In this document: in pieces, positions 17,625 to 26,815 of the stretch
How positions within the stretch are numbered: the first letter of the stretch is position 1
How the letters are laid out: every line of letters starts with the position of its first letter
Source: Mesohalobacter salilacus
Lineage (GTDB): Bacteria > Bacteroidota > Bacteroidia > Flavobacteriales > Flavobacteriaceae
Length of the DNA stretch: 37,276 nt
Assembly (NCBI GenBank): GCA_003931895.1
Contig: RRZV01000077.1
Span: forward strand, 1-37,276
Reading direction: 5' to 3'
Notes under the pieces: model-generated
What the model was told of the DNA's origin: nothing
Seen by the model: the letters and a program-made list of their open reading frames with translations, nothing else
Databases searched by the model: none
Program-made: the position numbers and the translations under genes

Positions 17625-19091
17625 CTATTTTTTAAATTGGTTCAGGTAAGATTTTACAATTTCCATATCATCAAAATCTTTTCGTTCACCTTTTATTTCC
17701 TGATAGGTTTCATGGCCTTTGCCAGCAATGAGAATAATATCATTGGGTTTGGCAATTTTGCAGGCGGTTTTTATGGCTTCCTTTCTATGGGCTATACTTA
17801 ATGTTTTTTGTTGATGTTGAGCTTCTACCCCTTTTTCAATATCTTTAATAATTTCATCGGGGTCCTCGTCTCTAGGATTGTCGCTTGTAAAAATCACTTG
17901 ATCACTGTAGTGAGCAGCAATTTGTCCCATTTTTGGACGTTTTGTTTTATCTCTATTTCCACCACAACCCACAACAGTAATTACATTTTCATTTTTAGTT
18001 CTAATGCTATTGATAGTTTGCAAGACATTTTTAAGTGCATCGGGTGTGTGGGCATAATCAACAATAGCTGAAATGTTTTCAGTTTGACTTTTGAAATGCT
18101 CAAATCGACCATCAACAGGCTGTAATTGACTTATAAACTTTAAACTTTCTAATTCATCTAAATCAAATAAATGCGCCAAAGCATAAACTGCAAGGAGATT
18201 ATAAGCGTTGAATTCACCAATCACCTTAGTCCACACCTCCCTGTCATTCATTTTAAGGTGTAATCCGCTAAAACTATTTTCTATAATTTTGGCTTTGTAA
18301 TCTGCGTAAGATTTTAAAGCATAAGTGTATGTTTTTGCTTTGCAATTTTGAAGCATGTAATTTCCGTTTTTGTCATCTCTATTGGTGATGGCAATTGCTG
18401 ATTTTTTAAGTTGATCAAAAAAACGTTTTTTGACATCTCTGTAGGCTTCAAAAGTTTTGTGATAATCTAAATGATCGTGTGATAAATTAGTAAAAATGGC
18501 AGCGTCAAAGTCTAAACCCAGTGAGCGTTTTTGATCAATTCCGTGTGAACTCACTTCCATAAAGACATATTCAACGCCAGCATCACACATTTGGTTGATG
18601 TGTTGGTTTATGGTAATAGAATCTGGTGTAGTCAATCGGGTTGGAAATTCTTCTTCATTGATGAGAATTCTAACCGTAGAAATTAAACCCACAGGATAGC
18701 CTAATTTTAAAAACAATTGATAAAGAAGAGTGGTGACTGTGGTTTTTCCATTGGTTCCTGTTACGCCAATCAGCTTGAGTTTAGAAGACGGATTATCGTA
18801 AAAGTTAGATGCCATATAAGCTAAAGCTTCACGCGTATCATTAACTTTTATATAGGTAACACCATTGATTTTAAGCTCTGGGAATTCTTCACAAACCACT
18901 GCAATAGCTCCTTGATCAACTGCATTTTTTATGTAGTCATGTCCATCAGATTTTGTACCTCTTATAGCGACAAAAATATCATTAAGACCAACTTTTCTGG
19001 AGTCGAAATGCAAGTTGGTATACGATTGATTAGTCGAACCATCAACGGCTTCAATGCTAACTTTATATAATATGTCTTTTAATGTATTCAA
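17625..19091 (-). CDS. murE: MurE, UDP-MurNAc-tripeptide synthetase, probably meso-DAP-adding
   Basis: MurE adds the third amino acid of the peptidoglycan stem. The 488-residue protein has the Mur-ligase P-loop TGTNGKTT (111-118), a HDHLDYH segment (205-211) and the C-terminal DNPR motif (404-407) followed by DEDP. DNPR is the hallmark of enzymes that add meso-diaminopimelate rather than lysine, so this organism should have DAP-type peptidoglycan. It overlaps the ftsI stop by 4 bases. No murF or ddl follows, so these must be elsewhere. Confidence 0.97.
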   Translation of the reverse strand: MNTLKDILYKVSIEAVDGSTNQSYTNLHFDSRKVGLNDIFVAIRGTKSDGHDYIKNAVDQGAIAVVCEEFPELKINGVTYIKVNDTREALAYMASNFYDNPSSKLKLIGVTGTNGKTTVTTLLYQLFLKLGYPVGLISTVRILINEEEFPTRLTTPDSITINQHINQMCDAGVEYVFMEVSSHGIDQKRSLGLDFDAAIFTNLSHDHLDYHKTFEAYRDVKKRFFDQLKKSAIAITNRDDKNGNYMLQNCKAKTYTYALKSYADYKAKIIENSFSGLHLKMNDREVWTKVIGEFNAYNLLAVYALAHLFDLDELESLKFISQLQPVDGRFEHFKSQTENISAIVDYAHTPDALKNVLQTINSIRTKNENVITVVGCGGNRDKTKRPKMGQIAAHYSDQVIFTSDNPRDEDPDEIIKDIEKGVEAQHQQKTLSIAHRKEAIKTACKIAKPNDIILIAGKGHETYQEIKGERKDFDDMEIVKSYLNQFKK

Positions 19092-21049
19092 CCTAATATA
19101 AGTTTTACGTTTTGGTTTTTTTTGATTTTTTGTCCTTTTGCAATGGATTGTCTAATCACATTACCTTCACCAACAAATTGTACTTTCAACCCTAGATTTT
19201 CTATTACTGCTATAGCATCCATTAATGGCATACCCTTAAGATTTGGCATGGTATTGATGTGTTCTTCTGCCTTGGCAATGTTTTTATAAACCACATCATT
19301 ATTTTGAAGTGATTGGATACTATCTTTTGTAATTAGATCTTTAATTGGTGTTTTGGTGTAAATTTTTTCAGCAATTTCTGCAAAGACTGGTGCAGCAACT
19401 TGACTACCGTAAAAGCCTATTTTTGTGTCAGGTTTATGTATAGTGACTATACAAGAATATTTAGGATTTTCGGCTGGAAAATAACCAGCAAAGGAGGCAA
19501 TGTATCGCCCGCTTTCTATCCAATATTCAGTTTGGCAAGTCCCAGTTTTTCCAGCCATAGAAAAGTTTTTGTTGTAAATATTTTCAGCGGTTCCTTTTTC
19601 TACGGTTTGTTTAAGTAAGTCTTGGAGTATTTTTGCAGTTTCTTTTGAGCAAACACTGTTTTGAGTAATCGGTTTGTCATAAGTTTCAATATTATCTCCT
19701 TTGTCCATCACTTTCTTAATGAATCTCGGTTTTATTCTAATCCCATCATTAGCAATGGCATTATAAAAACTTAAGATTTGTAAGGGTGTCATCGACACAC
19801 CGTAACCAAAAGACATCCATGGTAGAGTAGTGCCATACCAGTTTTTGTCATCAGGATGTGGAATGGATGGCTGGCCTTCACCTTTAATTTCGAGACCAAT
19901 TTTTTTATTCAATCCCATATTGATGAGTCGGTCGACAAATTTTTCAGGATTGTCTTTGTAAGAATTGTTTATAATTTGAGAAAATGCTGTATTTGACGAA
20001 ACCGTTAATGCTTTACCTACAGAAATTTTACCATAACCGCCTTTTCTTGAGTCTTTTACAGTTCTGTTGTAGTATTTGAGTACTCCATTTTTAGTATCTA
20101 CAATTTTAGAGGTGTCTACAACTTTATCTTCTAAAGCAGCAGCAAGTGTCATTAATTTAAAAGTTGATCCTGGCTCATGGCTTTCCCAAACCGCATAATT
20201 TCTTTTTTCGTAATACGTGTTGTCTTTGGTTCGGCCTAAGTTTGATATGGCTTTAATTTCACCAGTTTTGGTTTCCATAACAATAACACTGCCGTGGTCA
20301 GCTTTAAACTTTTCAAGTTGTCTCAATAAAGCGTGGTGAGCAATATCTTGGATGTTGACATCAATTGTAGAAACGACATCTAAGCCATCTTCAGGTTCAA
20401 CGCTATTTCCATCGTTTAAAGGTTTCCATTGACCTTTTGATATTTTTTGTTTGAATTGTCTTCCTTTTTTACCTTTAAGATATTCGTTAAAAGCGCCTTC
20501 AAGTCCAACATTATTGTAACCCACGGTTCGTCTTCCAACCTTACCCATTGGATGTTCTCTTTCAATACTTTGCTCAGCAATAAAGCCACCTTTGTATGGT
20601 CCTAATTTGAAAAGGGGGAATTTCTTAAATTGCTGGTACTCACTATAATCTAAATCATTTGCAATAAATAGGTATCGATTTTGCTGTTTTCTAGCGTTAA
20701 TAAGTTTGCTTTTGTAATATGAAACTGGTCGGCCTGAAAAATTTGAAAGTGCTTTTGAAAGCGGGACTAGGTTTTTATCAAAATCTTTTTTAGATACTGT
20801 AACGGCGTCAAATCTAATTTCGTAAACGGGCACCGATGTTGCTAGCAAATTGAGATTGGTATCATAGAGATTGCCGCGGTTAGGCTCAATGATAAAACTT
20901 TTATAAACACTTTGGTTGGCGATAGATTTGTAGTGTTCACCATCAATGATTTGAATTTGGATAATTTTATAAATAATACAACCCGTGAACAAAACTAGCA
21001 TCACAAGGATAACATAAAATCGTTTTAGAATGTTTTTTTGGTCTATCAT
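19088..21049 (-). CDS. ftsI: FtsI-type penicillin-binding protein (septal transpeptidase) with PASTA domain
   Basis: This class B PBP cross-links septal peptidoglycan. The 653-residue protein has one N-terminal membrane helix (about 11-31), a dimerisation domain and a transpeptidase domain. The active-site motifs are complete: STFK with Ser295, SSN (351-353) and KTG (501-503). A single PASTA domain forms the C-terminus (from MPNLKGMPLMDAI), as in other Bacteroidota FtsI. It overlaps ftsL upstream and murE downstream by 4 bases. Its dcw position favours FtsI over a rod-type PBP2. Confidence 0.96.
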   Translation of the reverse strand: MIDQKNILKRFYVILVMLVLFTGCIIYKIIQIQIIDGEHYKSIANQSVYKSFIIEPNRGNLYDTNLNLLATSVPVYEIRFDAVTVSKKDFDKNLVPLSKALSNFSGRPVSYYKSKLINARKQQNRYLFIANDLDYSEYQQFKKFPLFKLGPYKGGFIAEQSIEREHPMGKVGRRTVGYNNVGLEGAFNEYLKGKKGRQFKQKISKGQWKPLNDGNSVEPEDGLDVVSTIDVNIQDIAHHALLRQLEKFKADHGSVIVMETKTGEIKAISNLGRTKDNTYYEKRNYAVWESHEPGSTFKLMTLAAALEDKVVDTSKIVDTKNGVLKYYNRTVKDSRKGGYGKISVGKALTVSSNTAFSQIINNSYKDNPEKFVDRLINMGLNKKIGLEIKGEGQPSIPHPDDKNWYGTTLPWMSFGYGVSMTPLQILSFYNAIANDGIRIKPRFIKKVMDKGDNIETYDKPITQNSVCSKETAKILQDLLKQTVEKGTAENIYNKNFSMAGKTGTCQTEYWIESGRYIASFAGYFPAENPKYSCIVTIHKPDTKIGFYGSQVAAPVFAEIAEKIYTKTPIKDLITKDSIQSLQNNDVVYKNIAKAEEHINTMPNLKGMPLMDAIAVIENLGLKVQFVGEGNVIRQSIAKGQKIKKNQNVKLILG

Positions 21050-21366
21050 TCTGAGTCTGATTTTACAGTGATTTCATATGGTGGTTCTTCAGAAAGTTTT
21101 ATGCCCCTTTTAATCATGATTTTGGTCACATTAGACTCCATTTTAAGTTGCATCACATCTTTTTTTGTATCGACAAATTCACTTCGTAGGGCTTTCATTT
21201 CAGTTTTGAGTTCTGCTATTTGATAGACTTTTCGATCTGCACTGTGAGAGCTAGCAATCATAACAAGAGCTAAGACTGCGCAAAACAGGATGAAACTCCA
21301 ATTTTTAAACGCACCGTCTTGAATTAAAAACTTCCCTTTTATGATATCTATAGCGCCTTTACTCAT
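21046..21366 (-). CDS. ftsL: FtsL-like bitopic division protein
   Basis: This is a 106-residue protein with one membrane helix (about residues 22-41) and a coiled-coil-like periplasmic segment rich in Leu, Met, Lys and Glu (AELKTEMKALRSEFVDTKKD). It fits the FtsL family, which forms the FtsQ-FtsL-FtsB complex that activates FtsW and FtsI. Sequence similarity in the family is low, so the name rests on topology, size and position between rsmH and ftsI. It overlaps both neighbours by 4 bases. Confidence 0.85.
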   Translation of the reverse strand: MSKGAIDIIKGKFLIQDGAFKNWSFILFCAVLALVMIASSHSADRKVYQIAELKTEMKALRSEFVDTKKDVMQLKMESNVTKIMIKRGIKLSEEPPYEITVKSDSE

Positions 21367-22277
21367 GACTGAATTTTTTCTGCAATTCTCAATTTCGCAC
21401 TTCTAGAGCGTTTGTTTTGTTCTATTTCTTTTTGACTTGGAACAATGAGTTTGCCTATTTTTTTAAAGGGTTTTTCTACATTTCCATAGAAATCTTTTTG
21501 GACATCATCCTCAAAATTCCCACTTCTTATAAAATGTTTAACCAGTCTATCTTCTAGAGAGTGGTAGGAAATTACACTTAGTCTGCCACCTGTTTTTATA
21601 ACTTCTTTGGTCTGTATTAAAAATTCCTTCAGTGCTTCAATTTCTTGATTGACTTCTATCCTTAGGGCTTGGTAAATTTGAGCTAAAAATTTATTGCTTT
21701 TGGTTTGAGGTAAAAGTGGCTCTAAAACAGCATTGAGTTGAAACGTGGTCTCAATAAGTTCTTGTTGTCTTGCTGAAATAATGGCAGACGCCAATTTTGG
21801 AGCCATACGCAATTCAGCATATTGTTTAATAAGTTGGGTTAATCTTTCTTCAGAATACGTGTTGATGATTTGTTTAGCATTTAAATCTTGATTCTGGTTC
21901 ATGCGCATATCTAAATCGCCATCAAAACGTATTGAAAATCCGCGATCAGCAGTATTAAATTGATGGGAAGACACGCCAAAATCAGCTAAAACACCATCAA
22001 CAGATTCAATTTTATAGAATTTTAAAAAGCGCTTGAGGTATCTAAAATTTTCAGGAATTAATAGAAATCTATCGTCATCAATTTTGTTTTGTAAGGCTGC
22101 TTCATCTTGATCAAACCCAATTAATTTGCCTTCTGAATTTAATTGTTCTAATATGGCACGAGAATGGCCACCACCGCCAAAAGTAGCATCAACATAAATA
22201 CCATTGGGGTTTATATTGAGGCCTTCAACGCTTTCATCGCGTAAAACGGGTATGTGGTAATCATTCTGTATCATCAT
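21363..22277 (-). CDS. rsmH: RsmH (MraW), 16S rRNA C1402 N4-methyltransferase
   Basis: RsmH methylates N4 of C1402 in the ribosomal P site with S-adenosylmethionine. The 304-residue protein shows the family motifs YHIPVLRDESVEGL at the N-terminus, the SAM-binding VDATFGGGGHSRAIL and DQDEAAL. It also has VLADFGVSSHQFNTADRGFS and the late RLSVISYHSLEDRLVKHF. It overlaps mraZ by 17 bases and ftsL by 4. Confidence 0.97.
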   Translation of the reverse strand: MMIQNDYHIPVLRDESVEGLNINPNGIYVDATFGGGGHSRAILEQLNSEGKLIGFDQDEAALQNKIDDDRFLLIPENFRYLKRFLKFYKIESVDGVLADFGVSSHQFNTADRGFSIRFDGDLDMRMNQNQDLNAKQIINTYSEERLTQLIKQYAELRMAPKLASAIISARQQELIETTFQLNAVLEPLLPQTKSNKFLAQIYQALRIEVNQEIEALKEFLIQTKEVIKTGGRLSVISYHSLEDRLVKHFIRSGNFEDDVQKDFYGNVEKPFKKIGKLIVPSQKEIEQNKRSRSAKLRIAEKIQS

Positions 22278-22719
22278 TGTTTCCCATTACGTCTTCAGCT
22301 AAATCTGCAAAATCATCAACATCTTCTATTGAGGATTCGTAGAGGTCTTTGTCCCATATTTCTATGATATTGATAGCTGAAGACAAGACTAAATTTTTAT
22401 TGATATTGGCAAACATTTTTAAATCTTTTGGAATAAGCAGTCTGCCATTGGTGTCAACTTCAACAACTTTGACACCTGCTGTAAACTTTCTAATAAAATC
22501 GTTGTTCTTTTTTTTAAACCTATTGAGTCCGTTTATCTTTTGCATTAACAAATTCCACTCCTGCATAGGATAAAGTTCAAGGCATTTTTGAAACACTGAG
22601 CGCTTTAAAACAAAGCCTTCCTCAAGGTGAGAATGCATTTGCTTTTTCAAGGCAGAAGGCACTAGAAGGCGGCCTTTGGCGTCTGCTTTGCACTCATATG
22701 TCCCGATGTAGTTTGTCAT
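22261..22719 (-). CDS. mraZ: MraZ, AbrB-type transcriptional regulator of the dcw cluster
   Basis: MraZ is a ring-forming DNA-binding protein with two SpoVT/AbrB-like repeats that represses its own dcw operon in E. coli. The 152-residue sequence has the first repeat with DAKGRLLVPSALKKQM and the second with DTNGRLLIPKDLKMF, matching the family consensus for both halves. The C-terminal tail is acidic (Asp/Glu). It is the first gene of the cluster, and three regularly spaced candidate binding repeats lie upstream. Confidence 0.96.
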   Translation of the reverse strand: MTNYIGTYECKADAKGRLLVPSALKKQMHSHLEEGFVLKRSVFQKCLELYPMQEWNLLMQKINGLNRFKKKNNDFIRKFTAGVKVVEVDTNGRLLIPKDLKMFANINKNLVLSSAINIIEIWDKDLYESSIEDVDDFADLAEDVMGNNDDTE

Positions 22720-22737
22720 TGACCCAGATAATTAGGT

Positions 22738-22745
22738 CAAATATA
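22738..22745 (-). promoter_or_regulatory. Predicted -7 element of the dcw operon promoter
   Basis: The minus strand reads TATATTTG, a perfect TAnnTTTG match, 19 bases upstream of the mraZ start codon. The predicted transcript would start near 22734, leaving a very short leader. A TTG at 22761-22763 could be the -33 element, 15 bases upstream, and it lies inside the candidate MraZ boxes. Confidence 0.6.
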
Positions 22746-22754
22746 TCAAAAATA

Positions 22755-22781
22755 TTACCACAATTTACCACTTTTTACCAC
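22755..22781 (-). promoter_or_regulatory. Three MraZ-box-like direct repeats
   Basis: On the minus strand GTGGTAA occurs three times at an exact 10-base period (plus-strand TTACCAC at 22755-22761, 22765-22771 and 22775-22781). E. coli MraZ binds TGGGN direct repeats separated by 5 bases, so the same helical-turn period is used. The repeats cover the -33 region of the mraZ promoter, which fits self-repression of the dcw operon. Confidence 0.7.
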
Positions 22782-22919
22782 ATTGTTGATAAGTTTTCAA
22801 AAATAGGTATTAGCAACCGAACGTAAGTTGCTTGTAAAAGAATGTGTAAATTATTGAAATTAGGTTGTGAAATATTCAAAGGCTATTAGCTAAAAGTCAA
22901 TATAACTAAAAGGATAAGT

Positions 22920-24224
22920 TTACTTCTTTCTCATATAAATATCAATCGGAACGCCTTTAAAATCGAAGTGTTCTCTGATTTTATTTTCAAGAAAACGTTT
23001 ATAAGGATCTTTGATATATTGCGGTAAGTTACAGAAAAACGCAAACTGCGGGTGATGCGTGGGCAATTGTGTGATGAATTTAATTTTTACATATTTCCCT
23101 TTAATCGCTGGTGGTGGGAATTTTTGAATTAATGGTAATAAAACATCATTAAGTTTTCGGGTTTTGATGCGTTTACTTCGGTTTTGATAAACTTCTACGG
23201 CGGTTTCGATCGCTTTAAATATTCGTTGTTTATTCACGACAGAAATAAAAATTATTGGCACATCGGTAAAAGGTTCAATTTTCTGTAAAATGTGGTTTTG
23301 AAATTGCTTTAAGGTATTGGTCTCTTTATCGACCAAATCCCATTTGTTGACCAAAATGACAATCCCTTTTTTATTGCGTTGAGCTAGCCAAAAAATATTT
23401 TGTACCTGTCCGTCAAAACCCCGTTGAGCATCGACAAGAATCAAGCAAACATCAGAGCTTTCAATAGCTCTTACACTACGCATAACGGAATAAAATTCCA
23501 AATTTTCTTTGACTTTAGCTTTTCGTCTTATGCCAGCAGTATCCACCAAATTAAAATCAAAACCAAAACGGTTGTAATGGGTATCGATTGAGTCTCTTGT
23601 GGTGCCAGCAACATCTGTAACGATGTAGCGTTCTTCGCCTATCAAGGCATTAATGAAAGACGACTTTCCTGCATTAGGTCTGCCAACGACGGCAAATTTA
23701 GGTAAGGGTACTTCTTCTTTAATTTCTTCTTCAGGAAGTGCATTTACCAAATCGTCGAGCAATTCGCCTGTGCCACTGCCGTTAATAGCAGAAATGTTGT
23801 AATATTCGCCAAGACCTAAGGCGTAAAACTCCATGGCATCTTGAATATTTTTGTTACTATCTACTTTATTGACGGCTAAAAAAACGGGTTTTTCTGCTTT
23901 TCTTAAAATTTTAGCCACATCTTCATCCATTGGTGTAAGCCCTTCTTGAACATCAACTAAAAAGATAATGGCATCTGCTTCTTCAATGGCGAGATGCACT
24001 TGCTTATCGATTTCATTTTGAAAAACGTCGTCACTATTTTCTACGTAACCGCCAGTATCAATCAATGAAAATGCTTTGCCGTTCCATTCTGATTTTCCAT
24101 AATGACGGTCGCGTGTTACGCCACTTTCCGCATCAATAATGGCTTCACGCCTTTGAATCATACGATTAAAAAATGTGGATTTTCCCACATTGGGTCGACC
24201 AACTACAGCAACAATATTCGACAT
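22920..24224 (-). CDS. der: Der (EngA), double-domain ribosome-assembly GTPase
   Basis: Der acts in late 50S ribosomal subunit assembly. The 434-residue protein has two complete GTPase domains. Domain 1 has GRPNVGKST (9-17), DTGGY and NKVD; domain 2 has [17 protein letters not shown] and NKWDLVD. A C-terminal KH-like domain follows ([20 protein letters not shown]). Length matches the family. It is transcribed alone in the same direction as the dcw cluster, which starts 200 bases downstream. Confidence 0.97.
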   Translation of the reverse strand: MSNIVAVVGRPNVGKSTFFNRMIQRREAIIDAESGVTRDRHYGKSEWNGKAFSLIDTGGYVENSDDVFQNEIDKQVHLAIEEADAIIFLVDVQEGLTPMDEDVAKILRKAEKPVFLAVNKVDSNKNIQDAMEFYALGLGEYYNISAINGSGTGELLDDLVNALPEEEIKEEVPLPKFAVVGRPNAGKSSFINALIGEERYIVTDVAGTTRDSIDTHYNRFGFDFNLVDTAGIRRKAKVKENLEFYSVMRSVRAIESSDVCLILVDAQRGFDGQVQNIFWLAQRNKKGIVILVNKWDLVDKETNTLKQFQNHILQKIEPFTDVPIIFISVVNKQRIFKAIETAVEVYQNRSKRIKTRKLNDVLLPLIQKFPPPAIKGKYVKIKFITQLPTHHPQFAFFCNLPQYIKDPYKRFLENKIREHFDFKGVPIDIYMRKK

Positions 24225-24241
24225 TCAATTTTAATTTTTTG

Positions 24242-24249
24242 CAAAGATA
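24242..24249 (-). promoter_or_regulatory. Predicted -7 element of der
   Basis: The minus strand reads TATCTTTG, a perfect TAnnTTTG match 18 bases before the der start codon. A TTG on the minus strand at 24272-24274, 22 bases upstream, may be the -33 element. Confidence 0.6.
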
Positions 24250-24502
24250 CATTTTTAATGTTGCAATTTGACAATGTGCTAATGTTACAATTTTAATTTG
24301 AAGATTTGAAAATAAGCCAATTTGAAAATGTATTTAGATATTTCTTTGTCAATGTTTCAATTCACCAATTGGATTTTTAAGCTTCTTTAATCTATTTTAT
24401 TTATAGGACATCAACTTTCAAATCAAATAAAGTAGTGGGCAGATTGTACAATTAAACGCAGATATTAGCGAGTTATAAAACATACAGAATTTCAGATAAG
24501 AT

Positions 24503-24517
24503 AACCCCCTTTGGGGG
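24503..24517 (-). terminator. Terminator-like hairpin after dut
   Basis: A 5-bp all-GC stem with a three-base loop lies just beyond the dut stop on the minus strand, with a further run of five G (plus strand, 24521-24525) that offers an alternative pairing. The following TTATC is a weak U tract, so termination efficiency is uncertain. Confidence 0.45.
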
Positions 24518-24528
24518 ATTGGGGGCTT

Positions 24529-24960
24529 TTATTCCCCAGTACTCCCAAACCCACCTTCACCACGTGAAGTTTCATCGAGTTGTTCAACCAGCTTACATTG
24601 GGCTTGTTCAAACTTGGCGATGACCATTTGAGCAATACGCATGCCATTGGTGATTTTAAAATCGTCCTGAGATAAGTTGACGAGAATCACGCCAATCTCT
24701 CCACGATAATCCGCATCGATAGTTCCGGGGGAATTTAAAACGGAAATACCGTGTTTTGCTGCTAAACCGCTTCTCGGACGGATTTGGGCTTCGTAGCCTT
24801 CGGGTAGTGCAATATGCAATCCTGTTTTGATGATTTTCCGTTCAAGAGGTTTCAATACAATAGGACTTTCACACACCGCTTTTAAATCTAAACCCGCTGA
24901 ATCTTTGGTTTCGTATTGTGGTAAATCGTGCTCGGAAGTGTTAATAATGGGAATAATCAT
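24529..24960 (-). CDS. dut: Dut, dUTP diphosphatase
   Basis: Dut hydrolyses dUTP to dUMP and pyrophosphate, keeping uracil out of DNA and supplying dTMP synthesis. The 143-residue trimeric-type enzyme shows all five family motifs: [19 protein letters not shown], the catalytic-Asp stretch [24 protein letters not shown] and the C-terminal arm [11 protein letters not shown]. It begins 2 bases after the flippase gene stop, so the two may be cotranscribed although functionally unrelated. Confidence 0.97.
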   Translation of the reverse strand: MIIPIINTSEHDLPQYETKDSAGLDLKAVCESPIVLKPLERKIIKTGLHIALPEGYEAQIRPRSGLAAKHGISVLNSPGTIDADYRGEIGVILVNLSQDDFKITNGMRIAQMVIAKFEQAQCKLVEQLDETSRGEGGFGSTGE

Positions 24961-24962
24961 AA

Positions 24963-26414
24963 TTATGTTTTTTTGATATAATACAGTAATTCTCGTTTTT
25001 CAAAACTATAAGCTAAAACCAAATAGCTTAAAATAAATACAATGCCAATCCAGATTTGGTCTCTAAATAGATAAAAAGACAACGCAGAAAAAGAAACACC
25101 TAACAAGCTATAAAGTGCCAAGCGTTTGAGCGGATAATCGATTTTATAGTATTTTCGACCTAAAGCATAAGACAACAACATCATAATACCATACGCACAA
25201 AGTGTGGCAATAGCCGAAGCTTTAAAACCATAAAGTGGAATAAAAATAATATTGATGGCTAAAGTAACAATGGCTCCTATACTCGAAATGATGGCGCCAA
25301 ACTTGGTACGGTCTGTAATTTTATACCACACCGAAAGGTTGTGATAAACGCCCAAACATAAATTGGCTAAAAGCAAAATAGGCACAACGCCCAAAGCTTC
25401 GTAAAACACATCATTTTGAATAATCAGCTTGAGATAATCGATAAAAACCACCACAAATAATAAAATAAAAACTCCACAAATCACAAAATATTTGGTGACA
25501 AGAGCGTAAGCTTTTTTTGGGTTTTGGGTTTGTGAATGGCTAAAGAAAAAAGGCTCAATTCCCAACCGATAAGCCGTGGCAAATAGTGTCATAAACATGG
25601 CTAATTTGTAGCACGCGCCATAAATACCAACTTGAGATTTGGCGATATTTTCTGGTAATAAATAATTGAGTAATATTTTGTCTAAAGTTTCATTGATAGA
25701 AAATGCCAAGCCAGCAACCAAAACGGGCAAGGCATATTTCATCATACTTTTCCATAGTTTAGCATCAAATTGGTATTTTAGTTTGATAAAGAATGGCGAC
25801 AGTAATAAAAATGTCAGTCCACTGGATATAACAAAAGAGATAAAAATATATTCAATCCTAAAATCAGCGATATAAATGCGGTTTAAAAATTCAAAATTAT
25901 TTTTCCAAATCGGCAATTTTAAAAGTAAAAATAGATTCAGACTTAAATTAACAACAACATTGATGATTTTGACTAACGCATAGCGAATGGGTTTTTTATT
26001 AATACGCAAATACGCAAAAGGAATCACACAAATGGCATCAAAAAACAAAACCCAAACAATGAGTTTATAATGAAAAGGATTCAGGTCTAAAAGTCTTGAT
26101 ATTTCTACATTAAAAATGATAGAAAAAATCAAAAACAACAAACTCGAGAAAAATATGGAAAGCGTCGCCGTGCTGATGACTTTCTCCTTATGGTTTTGCT
26201 TTGTAAAAAACCGAAACACCGTTGTTTCCATTCCGTAAGACAAAATCACATTAAAAAAAATCAGATAAGAAAACACTAAAGTGATGATGCCGTAATCTGA
26301 ATCTGAAAAGAGTTTGGTATAAAGTGGCACCAATAAAAAACTCAGCATTCTGGGCAAAACCGTTGCTAAGCCATAGACAAAGGTGTGTTTAAAAAGTGTT
26401 TTAAATGGATTCAA
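24963..26414 (-). CDS. Polysaccharide/lipid-linked oligosaccharide flippase (Wzx-like, MOP superfamily)
   Basis: This is a 483-residue membrane protein with about 12-14 helices. The N-terminal pattern is that of polysaccharide biosynthesis proteins ([19 protein letters not shown], then [17 protein letters not shown]). Such proteins flip undecaprenyl-linked glycans across the inner membrane for O-antigen, capsule or exopolysaccharide. No glycosyltransferase genes surround it, so the substrate cannot be inferred. It is upstream of dut in the same transcription unit. A MurJ-type lipid II flippase is less likely from the N-terminal motif, but not excluded. Confidence 0.85.
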   Translation of the reverse strand: MNPFKTLFKHTFVYGLATVLPRMLSFLLVPLYTKLFSDSDYGIITLVFSYLIFFNVILSYGMETTVFRFFTKQNHKEKVISTATLSIFFSSLLFLIFSIIFNVEISRLLDLNPFHYKLIVWVLFFDAICVIPFAYLRINKKPIRYALVKIINVVVNLSLNLFLLLKLPIWKNNFEFLNRIYIADFRIEYIFISFVISSGLTFLLLSPFFIKLKYQFDAKLWKSMMKYALPVLVAGLAFSINETLDKILLNYLLPENIAKSQVGIYGACYKLAMFMTLFATAYRLGIEPFFFSHSQTQNPKKAYALVTKYFVICGVFILLFVVVFIDYLKLIIQNDVFYEALGVVPILLLANLCLGVYHNLSVWYKITDRTKFGAIISSIGAIVTLAINIIFIPLYGFKASAIATLCAYGIMMLLSYALGRKYYKIDYPLKRLALYSLLGVSFSALSFYLFRDQIWIGIVFILSYLVLAYSFEKRELLYYIKKT

Positions 26415-26575
26415 TCCCTGTGAAATTTTGGTAAAGGTAAAACATTAATGTATCAATATAAAAATGTATAATTTGAAAATTTGATAATCCAGGTTCTTAT
26501 AAATTATTTAATTTATTTACACTAATATCTAATAATTTATATGCTGATATTCAATTATATAAAAATATATTTCTT

Positions 26576-26613
26576 CTTTGTGAGCCTCTGTGCCTACTTT
26601 GTGTTCCTCTGTG
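26576..26613. repeat. Imperfect 17-base tandem repeat
   Basis: CTTTGTGAGCCTCTGTG (26576-26592) recurs as CTTTGTGTTCCTCTGTG (26597-26613), with 15 of 17 bases identical and a 21-base period. The motif family (CTTTGTG..CTCTGTG) is one I recall from intergenic DNA of many bacteria. No function is visible here. Confidence 0.6.
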
Positions 26614-26787
26614 ATAAAGCTAATTCATTACCGAAAACTTAGCTTAACACTTTGATGATGTGCATTTTATTTCAGTATTATTTCAAAAATACTTTTTTTG
26701 TAGTAGTAAGTAATTGCCTAAGTCAATCATTTCACTCAAGTCATAGACTCATCTTTCTGACAAGCCTAATAATTGTAAATTCTGCCT

Positions 26788-26795
26788 TACATTTG
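26788..26795 (+). promoter_or_regulatory. Predicted -7 element of lpxB-lpxH
   Basis: TACATTTG is a perfect TAnnTTTG match 20 bases before the lpxB ATG, giving a predicted leader of about 15 bases. A TTG at 26773-26775 is closer than a usual -33 element. Confidence 0.6.
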
Positions 26796-26815
26796 CAAAC
26801 ACAAGTTTATTCTAA

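Larger units (their letters stand above)
24225..24528. other. 304-base gap between der and dut
   Basis: I see no gene here. The der promoter is at the left end. Positions 24250-24345 hold a tract of imperfect repeats of the kind AATTTGAAAATGT, typical of flavobacterial spacer DNA. At the right end CCCCC-TTT-GGGGG (24505-24517) forms a tight hairpin about 12 bases beyond the dut stop, followed on the minus strand by TTATCTTATC. This may end the dut transcript, although the T tract is poor. Confidence 0.5.
26415..26815. other. 401-base divergent gap between flippase gene and lpxB
   Basis: I find no gene in this stretch. It should hold the divergent promoters of the flippase-dut unit (a one-mismatch -7, TACCTTTA, at 26432-26439 on the minus strand) and of lpxB. 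In between are AT-rich spacer DNA, a 17-base imperfect tandem repeat (26576-26613), and a small hairpin AGTATT/AATACT (26674-26693) followed by seven T. Confidence 0.5.

Noticed and set aside
22755-22781. Short regular repeats as a CRISPR array
   Set aside because: Seven-base units at a 10-base period are far too short for CRISPR, and their place at the mraZ promoter fits operator repeats.
22812-22832. AGCAAC/GTTGCT inverted repeat as a der terminator
   Set aside because: Only six pairs with a nine-base loop, about 90 bases from the der stop, and no T run directly after the stem.
26674-26700. Hairpin AGTATT/AATACT followed by seven T
   Set aside because: It has the form of a weak terminator, but no gene ends upstream of it on the plus strand, and a six-pair AT-rich stem can occur by chance.
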